Assembly (NCBI RefSeq): GCF_030504645.1
Contig: NZ_JAUKWQ010000004.1
Span: forward strand, 310,001 to 374,000
DNA length: 64,000 nucleotides
Direction: 5' to 3'
Origin: Rhizobium oryzicola
GTDB taxonomy: Bacteria > Pseudomonadota > Alphaproteobacteria > Rhizobiales > Rhizobiaceae
The position numbers and the translations under genes are program-made. A model generated the notes under the pieces. The model ran no database searches and was not told the origin of the DNA. It saw only the letters and a list, made by a program, of their open reading frames with translations. Shown piece by piece: positions 19,531 through 27,915 of this stretch; position 1 is the stretch's first letter, and every line of letters starts with the position of its first letter.

Positions 19531-19878
19531 AGGCTCCTCAGCAAGGCTACAAGGACCGAGAACGCCTTTCGCGCCAAAAGGTTGTCACCAATCTTTCTGA
19601 TGGCGCGGGCAAGCCTGAGGAGTTCCAAAGTTAATGCGTCCATCCTGATGGATCAGTCGCTACTGGTTCTCCGGCGCGCCGGCTCGACGCCTGCGTTCAA
19701 GGCGAGAAGATTATCCGGAAGGCAAGTTAATCTATGTGACCGATGATGCTGATTTCTCGCCAGAGGTGGGGATACATCACACGATATAGCCGACTTTGAG
19801 CCGTTTCATACTTGCGGGCCTAACTTTCTGCTTCTTCGGACATACGTGCTGCATCAACAGATGAAGCTCGAATACCCC
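19531..19878. other. Non-coding gap between DUF1206 gene and liv terminator
   Basis: About 350 nt with no convincing gene, RNA or repeat. The DUF1206 promoter must be at its left end. Short frames here have no ribosome site and no recognisable product. Confidence 0.5.
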
Positions 19879-19914
19879 AAAAAAGGGCCTCATCGATAAT
19901 CAATCGGTGAGGCC
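19879..19914 (-). terminator. Rho-independent terminator of the liv operon
   Basis: Read on the minus strand, GGCCTCACCGAT pairs with ATCGATGAGGCC around a 4-nt loop (one mismatch), followed by TTTTTT at 19884-19879. It lies about 105 nt after the substrate-binding-protein stop. Confidence 0.88.
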
Positions 19915-20018
19915 TCATGGCAGATGTCGCAGCTGAGACGAAAGGGCGATTGGCTGTTTGATCGTTTCCACGTCACTCAGCAATGATCGGCATGTCCTCT
20001 GTGCCGCGTAAGAATACA

Positions 20019-21200
20019 TTACTTGCAGGGATCGGCGGGAACCTCGGCGAACTCGGTCCATTTGCCGCCCTTGATCTCGATGATATAGCCCGGCAATTCG
20101 GCATCGTGACCGGCAAAGCAGATGTCTTTGCCAACGATCCCGGTGAAGGTCACGCCGGTCATCGCCTTGTTGATCGCTTCGCGCTCTTCGGCAAGCTTGG
20201 CGGGATTGCCCGTCACCTTGGTCTTTTCCATCAACTGTTTCATCAGGAACAGCGAATCATAGGTCTGGGCATCGGAATGGTGGGCGCCGAGCTTGTGAAT
20301 GCCGCGCTTTTCGGCTTCGGCGACGAAGAGATCGTTGAACTTCTTGGCGCGTTCGCTGGAGGCTTCGGAGAAGCTGGACACCACCATGGTGCCTTCGCCT
20401 TCAGGACCGAACAGCTCGACGATATTGGGATCGGCAAAGATCTGCGAACCGATGATACGCCCCTTGTATCCCTGTCGGCGCAGTTCCTTGACGACCTTGG
20501 AGGCGGAAGGCGGTGTGCCGGCAATGGCAACCAGATCGGGATTGGCCTGGATGATCTGTGCAGCCTGGGCAGACATGTCGAAGCTCTTGTACTGCACGGC
20601 AATCGGCTCACCGAATTTGATGCCGTATTTGGTCAGCAGGCTCGGATAGAGCTTGGTGCCGGCCGCATTCGATACGGCTTCGTCCGAGATATAGACGATG
20701 GCAGCGGTATCGGACTTGATGCCCTTCTCCTTGATCGTCTTCAGCAGGCGACCGAACTGCTTTTCCTCATCCTCGGAAAGGCGCCAGGCATAGGTCTTGC
20801 CGTCCGTCAGGCCCGGTGTCGAGGCGGTGTTCGGGATCATCAGCACCTTGCCGCGCTCGGCATCATTGAAGGCGACGGCCGATTCCGCCGACGAGAACGG
20901 GCCGAGAATGGCGAGGACGCCATCATCCTGGATGAGCTTGCGCGCACCAACCGCTGCCTGCTTGGGATCGGATGCCGTTTCATAACGCACCAGCTCGACC
21001 TTCTTGCCGTTGATGCCACCGGAGGCATTGATTTCCGCCACCGCAATGTCGGCAGCAACGACGGCCGGTTCGGCGATGCTCTTCAGCACACCGGAGGTGA
21101 CGATCAGATTGCCGATCTTGATGGTGTCTTCCGCCTTTGCAGACCCGGCGATCAGGACGGCAAGGGCGATGCTGGAAATCAAGCTGGACCTTATTTTCAT
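20019..21200 (-). CDS. livK: Branched-chain-type ABC transporter substrate-binding protein
   Basis: This 393-aa periplasmic binding protein has a Sec signal ending near AKA-23 and the Leu/Ile/Val-binding fold (IGPFSSAESAVAF-like ligand loop, YDSLFLMKQL near the C-terminus). AAGGAGA precedes the ATG. It is the last gene of the importer operon, 42 nt after livF, which is unusual since the binding protein often comes first. The ligand is probably the substrate of the divergent catabolic genes rather than an amino acid; family members also carry aromatic and N-heterocyclic acids, amides and urea. Confidence 0.92.
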   Translation of the reverse strand: MKIRSSLISSIALAVLIAGSAKAEDTIKIGNLIVTSGVLKSIAEPAVVAADIAVAEINASGGINGKKVELVRYETASDPKQAAVGARKLIQDDGVLAILGPFSSAESAVAFNDAERGKVLMIPNTASTPGLTDGKTYAWRLSEDEEKQFGRLLKTIKEKGIKSDTAAIVYISDEAVSNAAGTKLYPSLLTKYGIKFGEPIAVQYKSFDMSAQAAQIIQANPDLVAIAGTPPSASKVVKELRRQGYKGRIIGSQIFADPNIVELFGPEGEGTMVVSSFSEASSERAKKFNDLFVAEAEKRGIHKLGAHHSDAQTYDSLFLMKQLMEKTKVTGNPAKLAEEREAINKAMTGVTFTGIVGKDICFAGHDAELPGYIIEIKGGKWTEFAEVPADPCK

Positions 21201-21242
21201 GATGCTCTCCTTGAGGCGACAGATGACGCCGGAATGTTGGTG

Positions 21243-21974
21243 TTAGGCAGTCTGGGAGGTCTTGGCATGCCCGCCGCCGAGATAGGCTTCGGCAAGCGCG
21301 CTGTTTTGCGAAAGGTCGGTGGATGTGCCGCTCAAGACGACGGAACCGAGTTCAAGCACGTAGCCGCGGGCCGCGACTTCCAGCGCCATGCCGGTATTCT
21401 GTTCCACCAGCAGGATGGTGATGCCATCGCGGTTGAGCTGCGTGATCAGTTCGAAGAGGTTGTTGACGAAGAGCGGCGAGAGGCCGAGCGACGGTTCATC
21501 GAGCATCACGAGGCGCGGCCTGCTGACCAGGGCACGACCGATGGCCAGCATCTGTTGCTCGCCGCCGGACAGCGTGCTCGCTTTCATGTCGCGGCGATTG
21601 GCAAGATTGGGAAACCGCTCATAGACCTCTTTGAGGTCGCGCACCCAGTCGCCATCCTGCCGCAAATAGGCACCCATCAGCAGGTTCTCGTGGACCGTCA
21701 TGCTGACAAAGATCTGTCGTCCTTCCGGAACCAGCATCATGCCGCGGCGGACACGGTCTGCGGGCGACATATGGGTAATGTCCTCGCCTGCGAAGCGGAT
21801 CTTGCCACCGGCCGGTTTGACGGCGCCCTGCAGCGCGCGCAGAAGCGATGTCTTGCCGGCACCATTGGCGCCGAGCACGGTGACGATCTCGCCTTCTTTG
21901 ATGTCTAGATTGGCGGATTTCACCGCATGGGTGCGGGCATAACGGACATCAAGATCACGGATTTCAAGCAACAT
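21243..21974 (-). CDS. livF: ABC transporter ATP-binding protein, LivF type
   Basis: This 243-aa ATPase starts at MLLEIRDLD (21974), overlapping the livG stop by 11 nt. Walker A is GANGAGKTS, the signature is LSGGEQQML and Walker B is RLVMLDEPSLGLSP. The switch glutamine segment and the ending LxxxYLGG are typical of LivF. It works as a heterodimer with LivG to power import. Confidence 0.94.
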   Translation of the reverse strand: MLLEIRDLDVRYARTHAVKSANLDIKEGEIVTVLGANGAGKTSLLRALQGAVKPAGGKIRFAGEDITHMSPADRVRRGMMLVPEGRQIFVSMTVHENLLMGAYLRQDGDWVRDLKEVYERFPNLANRRDMKASTLSGGEQQMLAIGRALVSRPRLVMLDEPSLGLSPLFVNNLFELITQLNRDGITILLVEQNTGMALEVAARGYVLELGSVVLSGTSTDLSQNSALAEAYLGGGHAKTSQTA

Positions 21975-22779
21975 GGTGCGCCCCTTTCTGATCACTGGCG
22001 CCCGAGGCGGTTTTCGAATGGCGGGGGCCGAGATAGGCTTCCAGAACGAGAGGATTGTCCTGCACGGTGGCCGTCGGGCCGTCGTAGATCTTGGCGCCGA
22101 AGTTGAGCACCACCGCATCGTCACAGAGCTTGCGCACCAGCCCCATGTCGTGCTCGACGACGAGCAGCGTCACGCCCGTCAGCGCGATACGCTTGAGGAA
22201 ATCGGTGAGGCCTTCGGTTTCGGCGGCGTTGAGGCCCGCGGCCGGCTCGTCCAGCAGAAGCAGCTTTGGCTTCGCGGCAAGCGCCCGCACCACCTCGATC
22301 TTCTTGCGCACGCCATAGGGCAGGGTGGCGACAACGTCTCCCGCATAGGTGTCAATGCCCATGGCATCGAGAAGCTCTTCCGCCTCGCGCTGCCAGCGCC
22401 GGAAACCGGGAAGGGCGATCGGCTTCACCATGTCGAGAAGCCCGCCCGCATGGGGTTGTTGCGCCAGCATGATGTTTTCGATGACCGACAGGTGCGGCAT
22501 CAGCCGGATGTTCTGGAAGCTGCGCGACAGGCCGAGGCCGACGCGCTTGCGGGACGGCAGTTGCTGGATCGGCACGCCATCCAGCACGATCTGGCCTTCA
22601 TCCGGCCGGTAGAAGCCCGAGATGAGGTTGAAGATCGTCGTCTTGCCGGCGCCGTTCGGGCCGATCAGCGCCATGCGTGCGCCCTTGGCCACCTCGAAGC
22701 TCACATCGGTGATGACGCTCAGGCCGCCGAAGCGCTTGGATACATTCTGCAGGGATAGGAGAGGAGCTGCGGTGGTCAT
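21964..22779 (-). CDS. livG: ABC transporter ATP-binding protein, LivG type
   Basis: This 271-aa ATPase has Walker A GPNGAGKTT, the GLSRSFQNIRLMPHLSVIEN segment specific to LivG, Walker B LLLLDEPAAGLN and the VEHDM switch. The signature region reads LPYGVRKKIEVVRALA, a variant of LSGGQ that is common in LivG. It overlaps livM by 4 nt. Confidence 0.94.
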   Translation of the reverse strand: MTTAAPLLSLQNVSKRFGGLSVITDVSFEVAKGARMALIGPNGAGKTTIFNLISGFYRPDEGQIVLDGVPIQQLPSRKRVGLGLSRSFQNIRLMPHLSVIENIMLAQQPHAGGLLDMVKPIALPGFRRWQREAEELLDAMGIDTYAGDVVATLPYGVRKKIEVVRALAAKPKLLLLDEPAAGLNAAETEGLTDFLKRIALTGVTLLVVEHDMGLVRKLCDDAVVLNFGAKIYDGPTATVQDNPLVLEAYLGPRHSKTASGASDQKGAHHVA

Positions 22780-23705
22780 GCGACGGCTCCCTTTCGACGC
22801 GCACCTTGGCCTCTCAGCGCTCCCTTCAGCCTTTCGATGAAGGTCCGTGTCACCAGCCCCTCCGGGCGGAAGATCATCATCAGGACGGTCAGAAGCCCGA
22901 GAATGATGAAGCGCCAGCTTTCATCCGGCGGCGCAATCGCGCCCGTCTGGCCGAAGATGCCGGCAAGGAATGCCTTCACCTGCGGCAGTACGGAGCGCAG
23001 CACTTCGGGCAACAGCGTAAAGAAGGTGGCGCCGAGGATGGGGCCGAAGGCGGTCTGCGTGCCGCCGAGCAGCACATAGAGCAGCACGTAGATCGATATC
23101 GTCGCATTGAAGGTGCTGATGTCGACGAAGCTGAAGGCGAGCGCATAGAGCGCACCCGAGAGCCCGGCCAGCGCACCCCCCAGGGCAAATGCGACGACCC
23201 GGATAGCCCGCACATTGGCGCCAAGCAGATCGGTGACGACATCGTCGTCATGGGCAGCGCGCATGACAAGGCCGAAGCGCGTCGCCATCAGATAGAAGAC
23301 GAACAGCGTGACACAGGCGGCAGCAATCATCGGCACATTGGCCCCGACATAATCAGGCACCGACAGGCCCATCGCACCGCCGAGTGCTGTGGTATTCAAG
23401 ATCGCTCCGGCGATCACCTCAGCCAGCGCAAAGGTGGCGAGTACCAGATAGACACCCTTCGTGCGCAGCAGCGGGAAGGCGAGCACGCCGCCAACAAGAC
23501 CGCCGACCAGCATGGCGGCCGGGATCGTTGCCCAACTTGGCGTACCATATTTCGCTGACAGGAATGCCGTCGCATAGGCACCAAGTGCCTGGAAACCGGC
23601 GCCGCCCAAATTGAGCTGGCCAGCGGCAGCCGGTAGGAAGATGGCGTAGGCCATGATGATGTTGATGGAGAGGACGGTCAGGATTCCCGTCATATAGCCG
23701 GACAT
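22776..23705 (-). CDS. livM: Branched-chain-type ABC transporter permease, LivM type
   Basis: This 309-aa permease has about nine membrane helices. The LivM signature GYVLV-type segment appears as LNLGGAGFQALGAYATAFLS, and the cytoplasmic coupling loop is AHDDDVVTDLLGANV. It starts 2 nt after the livH stop and overlaps livG. Pairs with LivH to form the channel. Confidence 0.93.
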   Translation of the reverse strand: MSGYMTGILTVLSINIIMAYAIFLPAAAGQLNLGGAGFQALGAYATAFLSAKYGTPSWATIPAAMLVGGLVGGVLAFPLLRTKGVYLVLATFALAEVIAGAILNTTALGGAMGLSVPDYVGANVPMIAAACVTLFVFYLMATRFGLVMRAAHDDDVVTDLLGANVRAIRVVAFALGGALAGLSGALYALAFSFVDISTFNATISIYVLLYVLLGGTQTAFGPILGATFFTLLPEVLRSVLPQVKAFLAGIFGQTGAIAPPDESWRFIILGLLTVLMMIFRPEGLVTRTFIERLKGALRGQGARRKGAVA

Positions 23706-23707
23706 GA

Positions 23708-24625
23708 TCAGAGCTTTCCCTTGCCGATGGAGTTGTGGCCGAGCAGGCCCTGGGGTCGGAAGAACAGCATCACCAGCAGCAGGCCCCAGACGACCACCTG
23801 CACTGTGTCTGCTCCGAAGAGATGGATCGTCAGCATTTCGGCGACGCCGATGATGAGACCGCCGATGACCGCGCCCCAGATGGAGCCGAGGCCGCCGATC
23901 ACCATGCCGGCGATCGCTTTCGAGCCGATGTCCTCGCCCATCTGCGGCGAGACTTCACCGTAATTCATGGCGAACAGGATGCCTGCCAATCCACACAGAA
24001 GGCCGGTCAGCATGAAGATGACGGGAACCAGCTTATTGGCTTCGACGCCAAGCAGATTGGCCGCGTCCGGATTTTCGGCTACCGCGCGCAGCCCGCGTCC
24101 AATCCGGCTATGATTGAGCGCCCGGTTGACGGCAAACACAATCCCGATCGAGATCATCAGGCTTGCGAGCTGCGGCACGCGGATCATCAACCCCGCGATA
24201 TCGAAAGTGAAATCCGCCTCCAGCGCCGTAAAGCGCTGCGGATCGGTGCCGTAGGCGATGCGAACCAGATTTTCGATGATCAGCAGGAAGCCGAGCGAAC
24301 TGACGAGCGGGATCGCGTGTTCGGTGGAATCGCCATACTTCATTTTGAGGTAGCGAAATGTAAAGCGCTCGACGATCAGTGAAGCGGCAATTGTCGTGAC
24401 AATTGCGATGATCGGCGCGATGACAACAGGGATTAGCGGCGCCCCGATGATCGGCACGCCCTTCGCTGTCAGCGCCCATGCGCCCATGCCCGCAAGCATG
24501 AACAGCGTCGGGATGGTGAAGTTGAGGAAATTCAGCACGCCGATCGTCAGTGTGAAAGCGACGGCCATCGTCACATACACACTGCCAAGCATCACGCCGT
24601 TGATTATCTGCTGGATCAGCAACAT
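23708..24625 (-). CDS. livH: Branched-chain-type ABC transporter permease, LivH type
   Basis: This 305-aa permease starts at MLLIQQIINGVMLGSVY (24625); a longer frame to 24685 would add 20 residues unlike LivH. About eight membrane helices are predicted. The family coupling loop appears as GRGLRAVAENPDAANLLGV. It is the first gene of the importer operon and is divergent from the FAD monooxygenase. Direct repeats AATTGGATACA lie just upstream, likely operators. Confidence 0.93.
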   Translation of the reverse strand: MLLIQQIINGVMLGSVYVTMAVAFTLTIGVLNFLNFTIPTLFMLAGMGAWALTAKGVPIIGAPLIPVVIAPIIAIVTTIAASLIVERFTFRYLKMKYGDSTEHAIPLVSSLGFLLIIENLVRIAYGTDPQRFTALEADFTFDIAGLMIRVPQLASLMISIGIVFAVNRALNHSRIGRGLRAVAENPDAANLLGVEANKLVPVIFMLTGLLCGLAGILFAMNYGEVSPQMGEDIGSKAIAGMVIGGLGSIWGAVIGGLIIGVAEMLTIHLFGADTVQVVVWGLLLVMLFFRPQGLLGHNSIGKGKL

Positions 24626-24641
24626 CGGCTCTCTCCGGTTG

Positions 24642-24684
24642 AATTGGATACATTCGCCGCCGTCAGCCTGCATAATTGGATACA
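24642..24684. promoter_or_regulatory. Direct repeats upstream of livH, candidate GntR-type operators
   Basis: AATTGGATACA occurs at 24642-24652 and again at 24674-24684 (start-to-start 32 nt, about three helical turns). The core TTGGATACAA is a near-palindrome like the sites of FadR-type (FCD) GntR regulators, and such a regulator is encoded at 27912. The link is inference. Confidence 0.6.
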
Positions 24685-24924
24685 AATCTGATCAGCAAGC
24701 GGCGTTGGGTAAACCATTCGTCAGTCCGGACGAGGCAGGCGTGCATGCGCCCTGCATTTCCTTTCAAGAGTTGTATAAAGCACTGTCGTTCCCACTTATC
24801 ATTTGTTTTTGCATTGCTTTTGTCGATTTCGGCGAGCATTTGGAACAAGTTTTGGGCAATTGCCTCTTGTTCGTCTCGCGTTCGCCAAAAAAATAATCAC
24901 GACAAATTCCAAAAATATGTCTTT

Positions 24925-24949
24925 AAATGTCGTGACATTTTGTACACAA
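24925..24949. promoter_or_regulatory. Palindromes upstream of the FAD monooxygenase gene
   Basis: AAATGTC-GT-GACATTT (24925-24940) has perfect 7-bp arms. TTGTACACAA (24940-24949) is a second near-palindrome directly next to it. They lie about 55 nt before the monooxygenase ATG in the AT-rich 376-nt divergent region (24626-25001), which otherwise holds no gene. Candidate operators for the GntR-FCD or GntR-UTRA proteins of this island. Confidence 0.6.
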
Positions 24950-25001
24950 TGAGTTAGGCCTTGATCGTTGTCAAGGGAACAATTGGTGAGAGTGTTCAAT
25001 A

Positions 25002-26207
25002 ATGAGGCCCATAAAAGAGCGTGTTCTTGTGGTCGGTGCTGGCCCTGTCGGTCTGGTCGCTGCCTGTTGCCTGGCCAAGGAAGGCATCCCGGTTACCATT
25101 GTCGAGACAAGTCCCGACCTGCCGCGCGACCTGCGCGCGTCGACATTCCATCCGCCGACCCTTGATATGCTGGATCGCTTCGGCGTCAGCGAGAAACTGG
25201 TCGAACGCGGGCTTGTATGCCCGACCTGGCAGTTTCGCGATCGCAAGGAAGGCGTCATTGCCACCTTCGATCTGGGCGTTCTCAAGGGGGAGACCAATCA
25301 TCCCTACCGCCTGCAATGCGAGCAGTGGAAATTGTCCGAGGAGATGCGACGCATCATCGATGCCGACGACCTGATCGAACTCGTCTATGGCGCAAGGGCT
25401 GTCGATGTCTCTCAGGATGATGACAGCGTTACGTTGACGGTCGAGGATGCCGACGGCGTGCGCTCGGAATTGACCGCACGCTATCTGATCGCCGCTGATG
25501 GTGCCCGCAGCGTGATCCGCAAATCGCTCGACATCGCTTTTGACGGCCTGACCATTCCGGAAATCTTCCTGTCGATGTCGACGCCCTTCCGCTTCGACGA
25601 GGCGATCAGCGATCTGGCGCCTATCGCCTATTTGACGGACCCTTCCGAATGGGCGGTGCTCTTGCGCACGCCCTCGCTGTGGCGGGTGCTGCTTCCGACC
25701 GATCCGAACCAGACCGACGAGCAGATCAAGGATCCTGCCGTGATGGAAAGCCGCCTGCAGGCGCTTTGCCCGAAGGCGGGGCCCTATGAGATCAGCCATG
25801 CGACCGCCTATCGCGTGCACCAGCGCGTCGCGGCGACCTATGTGGCAGGCCGCATTTTCCTGGCCGGTGATGCAGCCCATCTCAACAATCCACTCGGCGG
25901 CATGGGCATGAATGGCGGCATTCATGATGCCGTGAACCTTTGCGAAAAGCTCGCTCAGGTGTGGAATGGCAGCGCGCCGATCGAACTCATCGACCGCTAC
26001 AACCGCCAGCGCCGCAAGGTTGCGATCGAGACGGTGCAGGAGCAATCGCTGCGCAACCGTCGAATGATGGCGGAGAATGATCCGGCGGCGCGTGCCGCCT
26101 ATCATGACGAACTGCGCCGCGTGGTCGAAAACCCCGCGACCCATAAAACCTATCTGATGCGCTCTTCGATGATCCAGTCGCTTCGGGACCTTGAGCAGGT
26201 CGCCTGA
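25002..26207 (+). CDS. FAD-dependent aromatic-ring monooxygenase (PHBH/UbiH fold)
   Basis: This 401-aa flavoprotein shows the three hallmarks of class A flavin hydroxylases: GxGxxG (VVGAGPVGLVAA, about residues 9-20), the DG motif (IAADGARSVIRKSL, about 165-178) and the GD motif (FLAGDAAHLNNPLGG, about 285-299). Relatives hydroxylate aromatic or pyridine rings with NAD(P)H and O2, for example 6-hydroxynicotinate 3-monooxygenase; some, such as MHPC oxygenase, also open the ring. It is first in the + strand catabolic run and divergent from the importer. No ring-cleavage dioxygenase is nearby, so this enzyme may do more than hydroxylate. Confidence 0.9.
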   Translation: MRPIKERVLVVGAGPVGLVAACCLAKEGIPVTIVETSPDLPRDLRASTFHPPTLDMLDRFGVSEKLVERGLVCPTWQFRDRKEGVIATFDLGVLKGETNHPYRLQCEQWKLSEEMRRIIDADDLIELVYGARAVDVSQDDDSVTLTVEDADGVRSELTARYLIAADGARSVIRKSLDIAFDGLTIPEIFLSMSTPFRFDEAISDLAPIAYLTDPSEWAVLLRTPSLWRVLLPTDPNQTDEQIKDPAVMESRLQALCPKAGPYEISHATAYRVHQRVAATYVAGRIFLAGDAAHLNNPLGGMGMNGGIHDAVNLCEKLAQVWNGSAPIELIDRYNRQRRKVAIETVQEQSLRNRRMMAENDPAARAAYHDELRRVVENPATHKTYLMRSSMIQSLRDLEQVA

Positions 26208-26236
26208 GCTTTTCTCTTTCTGATAAAGGATTTTCC

Positions 26237-26983
26237 ATGGTCGACAGTCTCGGCTACCGCCACAAGTTCGGCGTCATTGCTCCCTCCACCAACACCTCGG
26301 TCCAGCCGGAATTCGACCGGATGAGCCCGGTCGGCGTGACCAATCATTTTTCGCGCATCACGATCCCTGACGATCCGGTCCATAGCGACGAGGATTTTCT
26401 GAAGCTCATCGACAATATCCGCGCGGCGATCATGCAGTCGATCGATTCCGTCATGACCTGCAGACCTGACCATCTTGTCATGGGCATGTCGGCCGAAACC
26501 TTCTGGGACGGGCTGGATGGCTCGGTCCAGCTGCAGAAGCGCGTCGAAGAGCGCGCCGGCGTGAAGGTCACCATGGGTTCCGATGCCTGCCAGGCAGCAC
26601 TGTCGAAGTATGGTGAAATCAAACGCATCGGCGTCGTCACGCCCTATATGCCTGTTGGTGACAAGCAGGTGACCAAGTTCTTCTCCGATTGCGGCTACGA
26701 GGTGGTGCATCTGAAGGGCCTGAAGTGCCAGAGCCCGATGCTGATCGCCCATGTCAGCGAACAGGAACTGCGCGACAGTATCAACGAGGTCAATGATTCG
26801 AGCGTCGAGGCGATTGTCCAGGTCGGCACCAACCTCGCCATGGCCCGCGTTGCCGGTATCGCCGAATTCTGGCTCGACAAGCCTGTCATCGCCATCAACA
26901 CCGCAACCTATTGGTATGCGTTGCGCCAGAACGGCATCGAAGACAAGGTGCAGGGCTTCGGCTCGCTCCTGTCGCATTACTGA
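26237..26983 (+). CDS. Asp/Glu racemase-fold protein (maleate isomerase/arylmalonate decarboxylase group), Cys-less
   Basis: This 248-aa protein begins RHKFGVIAPSTNTSVQPEF, the signature of maleate cis-trans isomerases and arylmalonate decarboxylases. These enzymes usually rely on two cysteines on opposite lobes. Aligned by eye with the paralogue at 32796, the first position reads VMGMSAE (Met for Cys) and the second VQVGTNL (Gly for Cys). The chemistry is therefore likely changed: a decarboxylase, hydrolase-like or non-catalytic partner are all possible. It lies 29 nt after the monooxygenase and 17 nt before the deacetylase-fold gene. Confidence 0.82.
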   Translation: MVDSLGYRHKFGVIAPSTNTSVQPEFDRMSPVGVTNHFSRITIPDDPVHSDEDFLKLIDNIRAAIMQSIDSVMTCRPDHLVMGMSAETFWDGLDGSVQLQKRVEERAGVKVTMGSDACQAALSKYGEIKRIGVVTPYMPVGDKQVTKFFSDCGYEVVHLKGLKCQSPMLIAHVSEQELRDSINEVNDSSVEAIVQVGTNLAMARVAGIAEFWLDKPVIAINTATYWYALRQNGIEDKVQGFGSLLSHY

Positions 26984-27000
26984 GACCGGAGGGTTTTCCC

Positions 27001-27915
27001 ATGCAGTATGATTTCGTGCCGATCAGCGAACGCCAGCCGCTTAAATGGCCGAACGGCAAGCGCCTGGCCGTGATCCTCACCACCAATTTTGAATATTGGG
27101 ATGCGGTGCGCGATACGCCGAAGCCCTATTATCCGGGTGGTCCGAGCATCGTCGGCGGCGATCTGCCGGGCAATGTCTATGACAATGCCAACTACACCTG
27201 GCGCGAATACGGCCAGCGTGTGGGCGTCTGGCGCATGTTCGATATCTTCGATGCCGAGGGCGTGCCCTCCAGCTGCACCATCAATGCCAAGATGGCGCTG
27301 GAACGGCCGCAGGTCGTGCAAGCCGCTCTCGGCCGCAACTGGGAAATCGTTGCGCATAACTACGTGCAGTCCGAGCTTCTCACCGACAACATGTTCGATG
27401 AGGCGGCCGAGCGCGAGGTGATCCGCGCGACCCTCAAGGTCTACGAGGAGTTCTGCGGCAAGAAGGCCAAGGGCTGGCTGTCCAGCTCGCTGCGCTCGAC
27501 CCTCAACACCGTCGATATCCTGGCGGAGGAGGGGCTGACCTATATCTGCGACCTGCTCAACGACGACCAGCCCTATCTGGTGAAGACGCGCAGCGGTAAG
27601 CCGATGGTCTCGGTGTCCTACACCTCAGAGGTCAACGACTTCTCCTTCCTGCGCCAGGGGCTCGGTGCCGAAGGCGGTCTGCAGATGTTCAAGGAACAGT
27701 TCGACTGGCTCTATGCGGAAAGTGCAACCACCGGCAAGTTCATGAATGTCGGTCTGCATCCGCATGTCATCGGCCAGCCCTACCGCATCCGGGCGCTGCG
27801 TGACTTCATCCGTTACGCCAAGCAGTTCGACGACGTGTGGTTTGCCACCCGTGAGGAGATTGCTGACTGGTACCTGGCAAACCACCAGCACCATATTCCG
27901 GAGAAGGCGGTATGA
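27001..27915 (+). CDS. Polysaccharide-deacetylase-fold amidohydrolase, PuuE/imidase-like
   Basis: This 304-aa protein starts at MQYDFVPISER (27001). The NodB fold is recognisable from NFEYWD, the helix ER-EVIRATLKVYEEFCGKKAKGW and the C-terminal VGLHPHVIGQPYR...VWFATREEIADWY, which matches the allantoinase PuuE group. As I recall, a bacterial cyclic-imide hydrolase also belongs here. The second metal motif reads AHNYVQSE and lacks the usual second His. A C-N ring-opening hydrolase for an imide, lactam or ureide fits the neighbourhood better than a polysaccharide enzyme. Its stop overlaps the GntR start (ATGA). Confidence 0.82.
   Translation: MQYDFVPISERQPLKWPNGKRLAVILTTNFEYWDAVRDTPKPYYPGGPSIVGGDLPGNVYDNANYTWREYGQRVGVWRMFDIFDAEGVPSSCTINAKMALERPQVVQAALGRNWEIVAHNYVQSELLTDNMFDEAAEREVIRATLKVYEEFCGKKAKGWLSSSLRSTLNTVDILAEEGLTYICDLLNDDQPYLVKTRSGKPMVSVSYTSEVNDFSFLRQGLGAEGGLQMFKEQFDWLYAESATTGKFMNVGLHPHVIGQPYRIRALRDFIRYAKQFDDVWFATREEIADWYLANHQHHIPEKAV

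Noticed and set aside
19983-21908. Long plus-strand open frame (641 codons) opposite livK/livF
   Set aside because: Antisense to two well-supported genes with intact Walker and signal motifs; no recognisable protein.
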